From the NCBI RefSeq assembly GCF_009765875.1, contig NZ_LMUP01000003.1, positions 62,001-126,000 on the forward strand: DNA of 64,000 nucleotides, read 5' to 3'. The translations under genes and the position numbers were made by a program. Source of the stretch: Pedobacter sp. L105. Its GTDB lineage: Bacteria > Bacteroidota > Bacteroidia > Sphingobacteriales > Sphingobacteriaceae. The notes beneath the pieces are model-generated. The model was not told the DNA's origin, made no database searches, and was given only the letters and a program-made list of their open reading frames with translations. Below, piece by piece: positions 35,356 through 43,996 of the stretch (position 1 is its first letter; each line of letters begins with the position of its first letter).

Positions 35356-35613
35356 TAAACGAATTAAAAATTTTGTGTAAGTCCGTACGTATTCAACAAA
35401 ATAAGCTATTTTCCTTAGTTTTCCATCTTTTAAATGTCATTCTGAAGCAATGGCTGAACTATTGTCTAAATAATCTCAGGATTTAAAAAAAACAATTAGC
35501 TTAGCAAACCCTATTTGATAGGATAATATGATCGCTTCATCAAAGCAGTAAAATATAAAATGCAATCAATAGTAATAACAATTAACAGCAGAAAACGTTT
35601 AAAGAATTAACAT

Positions 35614-36510
35614 ATGCAATATTCAAAACTGGGAAAATCTGATCTGAAGATCAGTAAAATTGGTTTCGGCTGTATGTCTTTAAAAGGAACTGCTGCAGAA
35701 AATGAAATCATTGTAAATAAAGCCCTGGAGTTGGGCATCAATTATTTTGATACGGCCGATCTGTATGAAAATGGAGAGAACGAAATCAAAGTAGGTAAAC
35801 TGTTAAAATCCAATCGCCATCAAATCGTACTGGCTACCAAAGTAGGTAACCAGGCCAGGCCGGATGGTTGCGGATGTGACTGGAATCCCAGTAAGGCATA
35901 TATTTTAAGTGCAGTAGAAAATAGCCTCAAACGACTGCAAACAGATCATATTGATCTCTATCAGTTACATGGCGGTACAAAAGAAGACCCTATTGATGAA
36001 ACGATTGAAGCTTTTGAAAAGCTAAAAGAACAGGGGAAAATAAGATATTATGGCATCTCTTCCATCAGGCCAAATGTGATCAGGGAATATGTAAAAAGAT
36101 CTTCTATAGTAAGTGTGATGATGCAGTACAGCCTGCTGGACAGAAGACCCGAAGAAGAATGTCTTGACCTATTAAAAGAGCATCATATCAGTGTGTTAAC
36201 CCGTGGAAGCGTGGCCCAGGGTTTGCTGGTTGACAAGCCGGGAAGACCCTACCTCACCTGGTCGCCTGCGGCGGTGAGTGCAGCAGCAGAGATTGTGCAT
36301 CAGGTAACAGGTAAAAGCGGAAGTGCCGCTCAGACAGCCATTCGTTTTGTTTTACATCATGATGCAGTAAGCAGTGCGGTAGTAGGGATCAGGACTTTGG
36401 CACAACTGGAGGATATCACTGCTTCGGCAGATGCCGAAGAACTCTCAGCGCAGGAGATGGATGTGCTCACCCATGCCGCATACCCGCAGTTTTATTCAGA
36501 CCACAGGTAA
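35614..36510 (+). CDS. Aldo/keto reductase
   Basis: NADPH-dependent (beta/alpha)8 reductase of 298 residues. The catalytic tetrad is visible: D46 and Y51 in FDTADLY, K76 in LATKVG and H119 in YQLHGG. Cofactor binding lies in the C-terminal RFVLHH..VSSAVVGIRTLAQLED. An unusual Cys-rich loop, DGCGCDW (84-90), follows the third strand. The substrate is unknown. The stop is three bases before an ASCH-like gene on the same strand, so they form an operon. Confidence 0.9.
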   Translation: MQYSKLGKSDLKISKIGFGCMSLKGTAAENEIIVNKALELGINYFDTADLYENGENEIKVGKLLKSNRHQIVLATKVGNQARPDGCGCDWNPSKAYILSAVENSLKRLQTDHIDLYQLHGGTKEDPIDETIEAFEKLKEQGKIRYYGISSIRPNVIREYVKRSSIVSVMMQYSLLDRRPEEECLDLLKEHHISVLTRGSVAQGLLVDKPGRPYLTWSPAAVSAAAEIVHQVTGKSGSAAQTAIRFVLHHDAVSSAVVGIRTLAQLEDITASADAEELSAQEMDVLTHAAYPQFYSDHR

Positions 36511-36513
36511 AAT

Positions 36514-37023
36514 ATGAAGTTATCTTTCGGTACAGAAGTTAATCATCAGCCCAATTATTTTCTGGAGAAAATATGGAAAGGCCTGTTACAGGGGCCGGGA
36601 AAACTGGAAGAAAGTTACCTGAATTACCAGAGCCGTTACCTGGAAAAGTTTGGTCAGTTCTGGGAAGGGGATACCTTTGGTGAATTTCTGGAGCCGAAGA
36701 TCCACACGATCAGGAGGGATGCAGATCATGAGTGGAAGGCAGGAATGGATATTCAGCTGGTCATTAACCTCAATACCCCTGATGAATTTCAGTTTGCCCC
36801 TTTATTGAAATGCCAGTCTGTTCAAAGAATCCAGATTGACTATTCCAACCTGATCAGTGAAAAAGGGCCGGCAGTATTTATAGATTATGAACTCCTGGAC
36901 AGGGTAACCCTTGCACAGATGGTGATGAATGATGGATTCCCCACGATAGATGATTTTTTTCTGTATTTCAATGAAGAGTTTACAGGGAACCTCATTCACT
37001 GGACTCCCTTAATCTACAGTTAA
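36514..37023 (+). CDS. ASCH/PUA-like protein, unknown function
   Basis: Protein of 169 residues with no signal or membrane helix. The central EPKIHTIRRDADHEWKAGMD resembles the K-x-x-T-I-R-x-D ... G pattern of ASCH/PUA-like domains, followed by FAPLLKCQSVQRIQIDY. ASCH domains bind RNA or modified nucleotides in some proteins, but no activity can be assigned here. It is three bases after the aldo/keto reductase and its stop lies next to that of the convergent ABC gene at 37025. Family call tentative. Confidence 0.6.
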   Translation: MKLSFGTEVNHQPNYFLEKIWKGLLQGPGKLEESYLNYQSRYLEKFGQFWEGDTFGEFLEPKIHTIRRDADHEWKAGMDIQLVINLNTPDEFQFAPLLKCQSVQRIQIDYSNLISEKGPAVFIDYELLDRVTLAQMVMNDGFPTIDDFFLYFNEEFTGNLIHWTPLIYS

Positions 37024-37024
37024 G

Positions 37025-38881
37025 CTAGCGGTATCCCATGGCCTGCAGGTTGAACAGTTCCGCATATCTTCCTTTTTTTTTCAGTAATTCCTGATGGCTT
37101 CCAATCTCCACCAGTTCTCCTTTTTCCAGTACAAGTATCCTGTTAGCCATTCTTACGGTAGAAAAGCGGTGGGAGATCAGGACTGCCGATTTTCCCCGGG
37201 TCAGTTCTGAAAAACGCTGGAATACTTCATATTCTGCCCTGGCATCCAGAGCCGCGGTTGGCTCATCGAGGATCAGCAGCTGTGCATCTTTCATATAAGC
37301 CCTGGCAAGGGCAACTTTCTGCCATTCACCTCCGGATAGTTCAACTCCCTTTGCAAATCTTTTGCCCAATACCTGATCATATTTGGCCGGCAGCTTTTCT
37401 GCAAGCATATCTGCCAGGCTTTGGTGGGCAGCTGAGTGGATCAGGGGATTATTGTCTTTCTCTTTGATATTGCCTACTGCAATATTCTGTGAAAAGCTCA
37501 TTTGATAACGGATATAATCCTGGAAGATAATACCCAGGTTCATTCTTAAATCTGCCAGGTCATATTCTTTCAGGTCTATTCCATCCAGTAAGATGCGTCC
37601 TTCTGTAGGATCGTATAATCTGGACAGTAATTTAACCAGTGTTGTTTTTCCTGCTCCGTTTTCTCCTACCAGCGCCAGTTTTTCACCAGGATATAAAGTG
37701 AAATTCAGGTGCCGATTGGCCCATCGGTCGGAGTGGAGGTACTGAAAACCAACATTTTCAAAGGTAAATCCCTGCTGAATAGGTTTTGGGAAAGGCAGTG
37801 ATTTTGCAGCTGTTTTGATTCGCGGACTGATCTCAAAGAACTCGAAAAAATCCCGCAGGTAAATGGCCCCTTGCGAGACGGCCGTGAAACGGTTCAGGAT
37901 TCCTTCCAGTAATGTTCTCAATTGACGGAAAGAACCCGCTAAAAAGGTCAGTTCCCCAATAGTTACTTTTCCTGATACGGCATCAAGTATGATTACAATA
38001 TAAGCACCATAATAACCTGCCGTGCCCAGCAGGGCGAAAAAGGTACCCCAGGTTGAACGCTGGATGCTTAGTTTTTTATTGGCGATGTAAAAACGGTCGG
38101 ATAAAGTAGCAAAACGATCGATCACAAAACCAGAAAGGTCAAAGATCTTCATTTCCTTCGCTGTTTCGTCGCTAGCTCCCAGGAACCTGAGGTAATCGAG
38201 TTCCCTTCTTTCGGGCGTTTGCCCGCGGGTAAGCGCATAACTGCGGTCATTAAAATAAGACTCGCCCATAAAAGAGGGGATAACCGCCAGCAGCAACAAT
38301 AAAATGAGCCATGGGTTAAAGACGATCAATCCTGCTGCCAGGAAGCCCATGGTGATCAGGTCCTGCAACTGGCTCATCACCTGTGAAAGTAATATGGTAC
38401 GGCCAATAGTTTGCTGCCTGGCCCGCTCCAGCTTGTCATAGAATACTGCATCTTCAAACTGGTCCAGATCTAGCGTTGCCGCATGGGCCATGATCTGTAT
38501 AGAAGTATGTTTAGAGAAAAGATCACCCAGTAAGCTGTCAATCAGGGTAATCACCCTGTTCAGCAGATCCGAACTGACTGCCAGTACAAATTCCAGTACA
38601 ACCAGTTTCCAGATCAGTGTAAGGTTAGGATGTTGCGGCGTTTTACTGATATGAACCACCTGGTCGATGATCAGTTTGCCTACGAAAAGCATAGCTAGCG
38701 GAATGGCTGATCTGACGATGCGCAGCAGTAAATTGCTGATGGTCATTGCCGGACTGGTTTGCCAGACCATCCTGAAAAATTCGGGCAGGTTGCCCAGGGC
38801 TGCAATCCGCTCTTTGAAAGTTAAGCCATCTTTCTTTGAATTTTGTAAGGAAGATTTATTGAAGAGCTTCTCTGTAGCCAT
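37025..38881 (-). CDS. ABC transporter, fused membrane and ATPase domains
   Basis: ABC half-transporter of 618 residues. The start MATEKLFNKS is chosen; the longest frame begins 21 codons earlier and would overlap the preceding gene further. Helices lie in residues 45-345. The ATPase has Walker A GENGAGKTT (406-414), signature LSGGEWQK, Walker B LLILDEPTAALD and H-loop ISHRFST. GENGAGKTT rather than GPSGSGKST sets it in a different subfamily from the exporter at 10434, nearer to ABC peptide/lipid exporters that lack a peptidase domain. Its start overlaps the phosphoesterase end by 26 bases, so it is the last gene of a three-gene operon. Confidence 0.9.
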   Translation of the reverse strand: MATEKLFNKSSLQNSKKDGLTFKERIAALGNLPEFFRMVWQTSPAMTISNLLLRIVRSAIPLAMLFVGKLIIDQVVHISKTPQHPNLTLIWKLVVLEFVLAVSSDLLNRVITLIDSLLGDLFSKHTSIQIMAHAATLDLDQFEDAVFYDKLERARQQTIGRTILLSQVMSQLQDLITMGFLAAGLIVFNPWLILLLLLAVIPSFMGESYFNDRSYALTRGQTPERRELDYLRFLGASDETAKEMKIFDLSGFVIDRFATLSDRFYIANKKLSIQRSTWGTFFALLGTAGYYGAYIVIILDAVSGKVTIGELTFLAGSFRQLRTLLEGILNRFTAVSQGAIYLRDFFEFFEISPRIKTAAKSLPFPKPIQQGFTFENVGFQYLHSDRWANRHLNFTLYPGEKLALVGENGAGKTTLVKLLSRLYDPTEGRILLDGIDLKEYDLADLRMNLGIIFQDYIRYQMSFSQNIAVGNIKEKDNNPLIHSAAHQSLADMLAEKLPAKYDQVLGKRFAKGVELSGGEWQKVALARAYMKDAQLLILDEPTAALDARAEYEVFQRFSELTRGKSAVLISHRFSTVRMANRILVLEKGELVEIGSHQELLKKKGRYAELFNLQAMGYR

Positions 38882-40007
38882 GTTTGCTAAAATACGTAAA
38901 TTCCTCGAAGAGATAGGCATCTTCACCCGGCTGCAGGCCTTCATGAGGAATAGCGTAATATTTTCCCTCGATCTGGATTCCCGTCGTTGTTCTTGTTAAT
39001 TCCAGGTTGAGGAAACCATGCTGCATGGTCAGGTAATTTTCCAGTTTAACACCTTCAAAGATTTCGCTGTTAGCTGTATAAGTAATATCATCGGCCTCTG
39101 CCAGCCAGTGCAGTTCATCAAAACCACCGGCGCCGCAAACAATAAAAGGAACTATTTTACCGCTGCTATAAATTTTGCTGAAGCGCTGGTAATTATGTAC
39201 ATGTCCGCTTAATACGAGGTCAGGAACCACACCAGAGATCGTAAAAGCTTCTTCAAGAAAAGTGATCATTGGCAGGCTGGAACTGTGGTTAAAATCGGCT
39301 GAGTAGGGGGCATGGTGTAAACAAACGATGATTGCTTTATCAGGGTGTGAAGTTGCTGCATAGTGCAGTTCCTCAATGAACCACTTTTTCTGCTCTTCTG
39401 TAATTATCCCATATTTGGGCACATTACTGGCCAGCCCAATGATGGTAGCTAAAGGGGTTTCCATTGTCCAGTAGACGTGGGGCTGCAAACCGCTTTTACG
39501 CGTTTTGTTGTCTCCGAAAGGAACTGGTCTGTGTTGATCCTTAGTTCCGCAAAAAACACTGGTAAAAGGATAAAGGCTTGCGTATGGTGCGTCGGCAAGC
39601 GGGTTAACATCAGCATCGTGGTTACCGGGAATAGCAAAAATTGGTAATGGATAGTTTTTATAAGGTTTGAAAAACTGTCTTTCGTATTGTGTTGCTTCTC
39701 CAAAATGATAGACAATATCGCCTACATGATAAAGAAACGAAGGTTTATCTGTTACCTTTTTTGCATTTAAATATTGCTTGCCCATTTGTTCTGCAATGAG
39801 CTGCTGAAAGGCGGGGGACTTGAGGCCGCCGGTGTCGCCCGCTACCTGGAAAATCATCTGATCAGGTCCTGAAAGTTCCAGTTCGGGTGCTAAGCGGTAG
39901 GGGTATGGGCCAAAAGGCTGTGGCAGGGGCTGGAATTTATAATTGTCGTCTGCTTGATTTAATTTGAATAGTGGTGTTGTTGGTATACTTTTGTTTTCTG
40001 ATGACAT
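38856..40007 (-). CDS. Calcineurin-like metallophosphoesterase
   Basis: Cytoplasmic phosphoesterase of 383 residues; no signal peptide is seen. Metal-binding motifs in order are GDTG (57-60), GDIVYHFGE (96-104), GNHD (128-131), CLHHAPY and GHVHNYQR. These are the five blocks of the binuclear calcineurin/purple-acid-phosphatase fold, and the GHVHNYQR ending is typical of the latter group. The substrate is unknown. It starts five bases after a DUF47 (PhoU-like) gene, which hints at phosphate-linked regulation. Confidence 0.88.
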   Translation of the reverse strand: MSSENKSIPTTPLFKLNQADDNYKFQPLPQPFGPYPYRLAPELELSGPDQMIFQVAGDTGGLKSPAFQQLIAEQMGKQYLNAKKVTDKPSFLYHVGDIVYHFGEATQYERQFFKPYKNYPLPIFAIPGNHDADVNPLADAPYASLYPFTSVFCGTKDQHRPVPFGDNKTRKSGLQPHVYWTMETPLATIIGLASNVPKYGIITEEQKKWFIEELHYAATSHPDKAIIVCLHHAPYSADFNHSSSLPMITFLEEAFTISGVVPDLVLSGHVHNYQRFSKIYSSGKIVPFIVCGAGGFDELHWLAEADDITYTANSEIFEGVKLENYLTMQHGFLNLELTRTTTGIQIEGKYYAIPHEGLQPGEDAYLFEEFTYFSKHGYREALQ

Positions 40008-40012
40008 GCTAT

Positions 40013-40654
40013 TTAAGCGTTTTTAATCAGGATCGATTCCAGCACATTGGCAGCATCATCGCACATATCTGTGGCCATTTCCAGGGACTGGAGGATCTCT
40101 TTTTGTTTGATGAGCTCGATGGCGTTTGTTTCTGTTTTAAACAGACGCGCAATGGCAGTATTGCATAGATGATCTGCCTGGCTCTCTCCTTTGTTTATCT
40201 TAATACAAATGTCGGTAATAATTTTGGTATTCCTTAGCTTACGGAGCTCTAAAATTGCGATTTCGAGATCTTTACACATATCTGCAAGTAAGTTGGCCAG
40301 CTGAACCAGCTCATCACCAAAGGTGGTAATCTTGTATAACTCGATGTTGAGTGCAGTGGTATAGATATTATCGGCCACGTCATCAATAGCAGTAACCAGG
40401 GTGTGGATATCCTCCCTGTCGAAGGGTGTAATGAAATTTTTGCACAGCTCCAAAAAGATAATATGTGTGATTTCGTCGCCTGCTTTTTCCAGACGCTGTA
40501 TTTCCAGAAAATGGACACTGCGCTTATCTTCATCTTCTTCATTCAACGCAAACATTAAACTTTGGGATAGGTTAACCAGGTTTTTAATGTCTTGTTCAAA
40601 GAGCGACTGAAACTTTTTATCCTTGGGTCTAAAGAAGCTAAATAGAGAATTCAT
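40013..40654 (-). CDS. DUF47 PhoU-like protein
   Basis: All-helical protein of 213 residues of the DUF47/PhoU family. Typical parts are FFRPKDKKFQSLFEQ at the N-terminus, LEKAGDEITHIIFLELCKNFITPFDREDIHTLVTAIDDVADNIY (the conserved E-x-x-x-D metal-binding patterns; given here as the family core) and a C-terminal ATDMCDDAANVLESIL. DUF47 proteins usually partner a PiT phosphate transporter and adjust its activity; no pit gene lies in the window, and it heads an operon with a phosphoesterase and an ABC transporter instead. Confidence 0.9.
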   Translation of the reverse strand: MNSLFSFFRPKDKKFQSLFEQDIKNLVNLSQSLMFALNEEDEDKRSVHFLEIQRLEKAGDEITHIIFLELCKNFITPFDREDIHTLVTAIDDVADNIYTTALNIELYKITTFGDELVQLANLLADMCKDLEIAILELRKLRNTKIITDICIKINKGESQADHLCNTAIARLFKTETNAIELIKQKEILQSLEMATDMCDDAANVLESILIKNA

Positions 40655-40724
40655 GAAGGTTTTTTATTTGCCGTAAAATTATAAAGGCAATGTTAAGTTT
40701 TCATAAAGTCTGTGTAAGCTTAAC

Positions 40725-40955
40725 CTATATGTTATGTTTCCTGAGTACCAGCTGTCTTAAATCTGTATCCGTCACCAGCTCCGGATCTTTAAACTGACGG
40801 TTTAAAATGGCGTTTTTAATTCGTAAAGTGCCCGTAGTAGTGATCACAACTGCTACCTGCTGGTTAAAAGTATGGGAAACGTAAGATCCTATGGAAGGGT
40901 CAAATCGCTGTATTCTGATGATCAATTCGTAGATAATAAAAATAGGTATCGGCAC
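40725..40955 (-). CDS. Short conserved-looking protein, unknown
   Basis: Open frame of 76 residues beginning MPIPIFIIYELIIRIQ, with a hydrophobic N-terminus that could be a short anchor, then a beta-rich middle (QQVAVVITTTGTLRIKNA) and a charged C-terminus (DPELVTDTDLRQLVLRKHNI). Codon use resembles the neighbours, which supports a real gene, but no family is recognised. It lies 70 bases upstream of DUF47 on the same strand and is divergent from kup. Confidence 0.45.
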   Translation of the reverse strand: MPIPIFIIYELIIRIQRFDPSIGSYVSHTFNQQVAVVITTTGTLRIKNAILNRQFKDPELVTDTDLRQLVLRKHNI

Positions 40956-41151
40956 ATCGCAAAGCTAATTTAACAATTTGGTAATCTTTAATTATCATTC
41001 TGTTAATAAACGACTAGAGTTAACATGAATTTAATATTGCATCATTATGGTTACTTCAAAGATAGCAGTTGTGAAAAAGGAAATATGCGCGGAGATTAAA
41101 TTTATATTAGAAAATAGCGAAAATAGTGCTTCTCAATGCTTTAACAATTAC

Positions 41152-41159
41152 TACCTTTG
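41152..41159 (+). promoter_or_regulatory. -7 promoter element of kup
   Basis: TACCTTTG, an exact TAnnTTTG match, followed by GC-rich GCGCCAC, 24 bases before the kup ATG. A clear -33 element is not seen at 19-20 bases upstream. Confidence 0.55.
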
Positions 41160-41183
41160 CGCCACTAATTTTAAAAGGGAATA

Positions 41184-43124
41184 ATGGGAAATCACAAAGA
41201 TGTCAATAAACTAACTGCTGCTGGTTTATTAATAAGCTTAGGGATCATTTATGGAGATATAGGTACTTCTCCGCTATACGTGTTTAAGGCGATCATTGGC
41301 GACCGGCTGATTACCGCAGATCTGATTTTAGGAGGTTTATCCTGTATATTCTGGACACTTACACTACAAACTACTATAAAATATGTAGTGATCACACTTC
41401 AGGCCGATAACAAGGGCGAAGGAGGGATCTTCTCACTTTATTCCCTGGTTAAACGCAGGGCCAAATGGCTGATCATTCCAGCAATGATAGGGGGTGCAGC
41501 ACTGCTCGCTGACGGAATTATGACCCCTGCGGTGACGGTTTCTTCTGCCATTGAAGGATTAGGTATTATTTACCATGGCCTGCCAACAGTGCCCATCGTT
41601 ATTCTGATCATTACTTTTCTGTTTGCGATACAACAATTCGGTACTTCTTTTATCGGTAAGGCCTTTGGCCCTATTATGTGGCTCTGGTTTACAATGATTG
41701 CTGTATTGGGCGGTATTTATGTAGCGCAATTTCCTGAAATATTAAAAGCAATCAATCCATGGTACGCTTATCATATCCTGACCACCAACAGGGAAGCCTT
41801 TTTAATTATCGGCGCTGTTTTCCTTTGTACAACCGGAGCTGAAGCTTTATATTCTGACCTGGGGCATTGCGGACGTTCTAACATCCGTGTAAGCTGGGTA
41901 TATGTAAAAACCTGTTTGGTTTTAAATTACATGGGCCAGGGTGTATGGCTAATGCAATTGCAGGGCAAACACCTGGGAGAATTGAATCCCTTCTTCCATA
42001 TTATGCCGCAATGGTTCCTGATCTATGGTATCCTGATTGCAACCGTAGCTGCGGCAGTTGCTAGTCAGGCCTTGATTTCAGGCTCTTTCACTTTAATTTC
42101 CGAAGCCGTACGTTTAAACTTATGGCCAAAAGTTAAAATCAACTATCCAAGTAATTCTAAAGGTCAGTTGTATGTACCTTCCATGAACTGGGTACTGTTT
42201 ATTGGTTGTATCCTGGTAGTATTGATCTTTCAGAAATCAGAGCACATGGAAGCTGCTTATGGTCTGTCGATCACGGTAGCCATGTTAATGACTACCATTC
42301 TGGTGACCATATTCCTGATGCGGAAAAAAGTACCGATGTACCTGATCGTCATTTTTGCTACTGTCTATACCATTATTGAAATGACCTTCCTTTTAGGTAA
42401 TACCGCCAAAATATTGCATGGAGGATGGTTTACACTGATATTAGGTATTTCCCTGTTCTCCATTATGTGGGCATGGTCTAATGGAAGAAGGATCAGAAAC
42501 CGCTACATGCGTTTTGTAGATATAGAAAAGTTTTATCCAATTATCAGTAAAATTAGCGAAGACGATAGTATCCCTAAATATGCCTCTCAGCTGGTTTACC
42601 TGACCAGTGCCAATTTTAACTCTGAAATAGAGTCTTCTATCATGTATTCCATGATTCAGAAACACCCTAAACGGGCAGATGTATATTGGCTGCTTCATGT
42701 TGACGTTACCGATGAGCCATTTACAATGGAATATAAAGTACAGCAGCTGATTGATAAAAAGCTGATCCGTATAGATTTTCGTCTGGGCTTCCGTGTAGAG
42801 CAGCGCGTTAATGTGCTGTTTAGAAAGGTAGTGGAAGAAATGGTTAAAAACGGGGAAATTGATATCACCAGTCAGTATAAATCATTAAAAGAACACAAGA
42901 TTGTGGGCGATTTCAGGTTTGTTGTGATTGAAAAGGTATTCACCAACACTTCTACGGGTCTTAATTTTAAAGAGCGGTTTACCATGGCTTATTATTCTAT
43001 TCTTAAAACATTCAGTGTACCTGAAGAAAAAGGGTTTGGTTTGGATTTAAGCTTTGTAGCCGTAGAAAAGGTGCCTTTGATTGTTGATCTGCCTACTGAT
43101 TTCTTCCTGAAAAGGCTAAGTTAA
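41184..43124 (+). CDS. kup: Kup-type potassium uptake protein
   Basis: K+/H+ symporter of 646 residues of the KUP/HAK/KT family. The N-terminal signature GIIYGDIGTSPLYVFKAI (residues 19-36) and QADNKGEGGIFSLYSLVKR (quoted as part, about 74-92) are diagnostic. About twelve helices occupy residues 12-430, followed by a cytoplasmic domain of about 200 residues with RADVYWLLHVDVTDEP. It has its own promoter. The stop overlaps the stop of the convergent AraC gene within a shared TTAA. Confidence 0.94.
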   Translation: MGNHKDVNKLTAAGLLISLGIIYGDIGTSPLYVFKAIIGDRLITADLILGGLSCIFWTLTLQTTIKYVVITLQADNKGEGGIFSLYSLVKRRAKWLIIPAMIGGAALLADGIMTPAVTVSSAIEGLGIIYHGLPTVPIVILIITFLFAIQQFGTSFIGKAFGPIMWLWFTMIAVLGGIYVAQFPEILKAINPWYAYHILTTNREAFLIIGAVFLCTTGAEALYSDLGHCGRSNIRVSWVYVKTCLVLNYMGQGVWLMQLQGKHLGELNPFFHIMPQWFLIYGILIATVAAAVASQALISGSFTLISEAVRLNLWPKVKINYPSNSKGQLYVPSMNWVLFIGCILVVLIFQKSEHMEAAYGLSITVAMLMTTILVTIFLMRKKVPMYLIVIFATVYTIIEMTFLLGNTAKILHGGWFTLILGISLFSIMWAWSNGRRIRNRYMRFVDIEKFYPIISKISEDDSIPKYASQLVYLTSANFNSEIESSIMYSMIQKHPKRADVYWLLHVDVTDEPFTMEYKVQQLIDKKLIRIDFRLGFRVEQRVNVLFRKVVEEMVKNGEIDITSQYKSLKEHKIVGDFRFVVIEKVFTNTSTGLNFKERFTMAYYSILKTFSVPEEKGFGLDLSFVAVEKVPLIVDLPTDFFLKRLS

Positions 43125-43915
43125 TCCTGTTTTCCGAAATCTGACGGTCTGATATTGGTCAGCTGATAAAAAGCTTTACTAAAGGCCGCCAGACTATTGT
43201 ATCCGGTAAGATAGGCTATTTCGGTTGTCGTGTGATCTCCCTGCATGATCAATTCTATAGCTTTCGTTATCCTCATCAACTTTAAATGTTGCAGGAAAGA
43301 GACGCTCATCGCAGACTGAAAAAGGCGCGATAAGGTGCGTTCTCCCATTCCAAAACGCGTTGAAATATTTTCCAAAGTAATAGGATCAGAAAAATTCTGC
43401 CACATATACAACACGATAGGCCTTAATTTGGAATTGGTAGTGGTGGGTAATGCGATAGAGAAAGATTTGGTGCTTAATTGCGGCAGGATATTCTTTATGG
43501 CCGCCATAAATACATAGGCCTTATCTTTTTTTTCAATGTATCCATTCCAGTTTTCCGTGAAACTTATCATTTCGAATAGCAAATTGTTGACAGGGTATAT
43601 CCCCAATTTACTGTAAAAAGGATCATTATTGTCATCTTCTGTATAAAAGTATAAGTTCTGGGTTACAGTGGCAGAACTTCTTACTTTCAGAAAATGAGGC
43701 AACCCCTGTGGTATCCAAACGTAATGCCGTGCCGGAATCACCCAGGTTTTGTCTTCCATGAAAATATAGGCTAAACCACCATCTACATAAGTAAACTGAC
43801 CCTTGGAATGGGTATGAAGCGGCAGGTTCCTTTCCATTCTTTCATGGACGATAAAAACACTCCTGGGCTTCATTTCAATGTCGTGAAGATACTCTTCGAT
43901 GTTTGAATTCTGCAT
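43121..43915 (-). CDS. AraC-family regulator, divergent from an efflux operon
   Basis: Regulator of 264 residues. The start at MQNSNIEEY is chosen; an upstream ATG 16 codons earlier gives an unlikely hydrophobic extension. The N-terminal cupin-type sensor domain has HTHSKGQFTYVDGG (about 33-46) and PARHYVWIPQGLPH, typical of the AraC_binding domain. The C-terminal double HTH has ISTRFGMGERTLSRLFQ and TTEIAYLTGYNSLAAFSKAFYQLT. It is divergent from TolC/HlyD/MFS genes across 80 bases and probably controls them. A tandem repeat at 43971-43990 is a candidate binding site. Confidence 0.9.
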   Translation of the reverse strand: MQNSNIEEYLHDIEMKPRSVFIVHERMERNLPLHTHSKGQFTYVDGGLAYIFMEDKTWVIPARHYVWIPQGLPHFLKVRSSATVTQNLYFYTEDDNNDPFYSKLGIYPVNNLLFEMISFTENWNGYIEKKDKAYVFMAAIKNILPQLSTKSFSIALPTTTNSKLRPIVLYMWQNFSDPITLENISTRFGMGERTLSRLFQSAMSVSFLQHLKLMRITKAIELIMQGDHTTTEIAYLTGYNSLAAFSKAFYQLTNIRPSDFGKQD

Positions 43916-43970
43916 TGGCTGGAATGGACAAATATTTGGTAATATAGATAAAATTAGGGGCATTACATAC

Positions 43971-43990
43971 GTGTAATTTTGTGTAATATT
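43971..43990 (+). promoter_or_regulatory. Tandem ten-base repeat over the efflux promoter
   Basis: GTGTAATTTT followed directly by GTGTAATATT, nine of ten bases identical and one helical turn apart. It overlaps the exact -7 element TAATTTTG (43974-43981), and TTACATACGTGTAA (43962-43975) is an adjacent inverted repeat. AraC proteins often bind direct repeats near promoters, so this is a plausible operator for the divergent regulator; that is inference. Confidence 0.45.
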
Positions 43991-43996
43991 TATGAT

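Noticed and set aside
41047-41184. 46-codon plus-strand open frame ahead of kup
   Set aside because: It runs through the kup promoter and ends at the kup start; composition is not protein-like and no start signal is seen.
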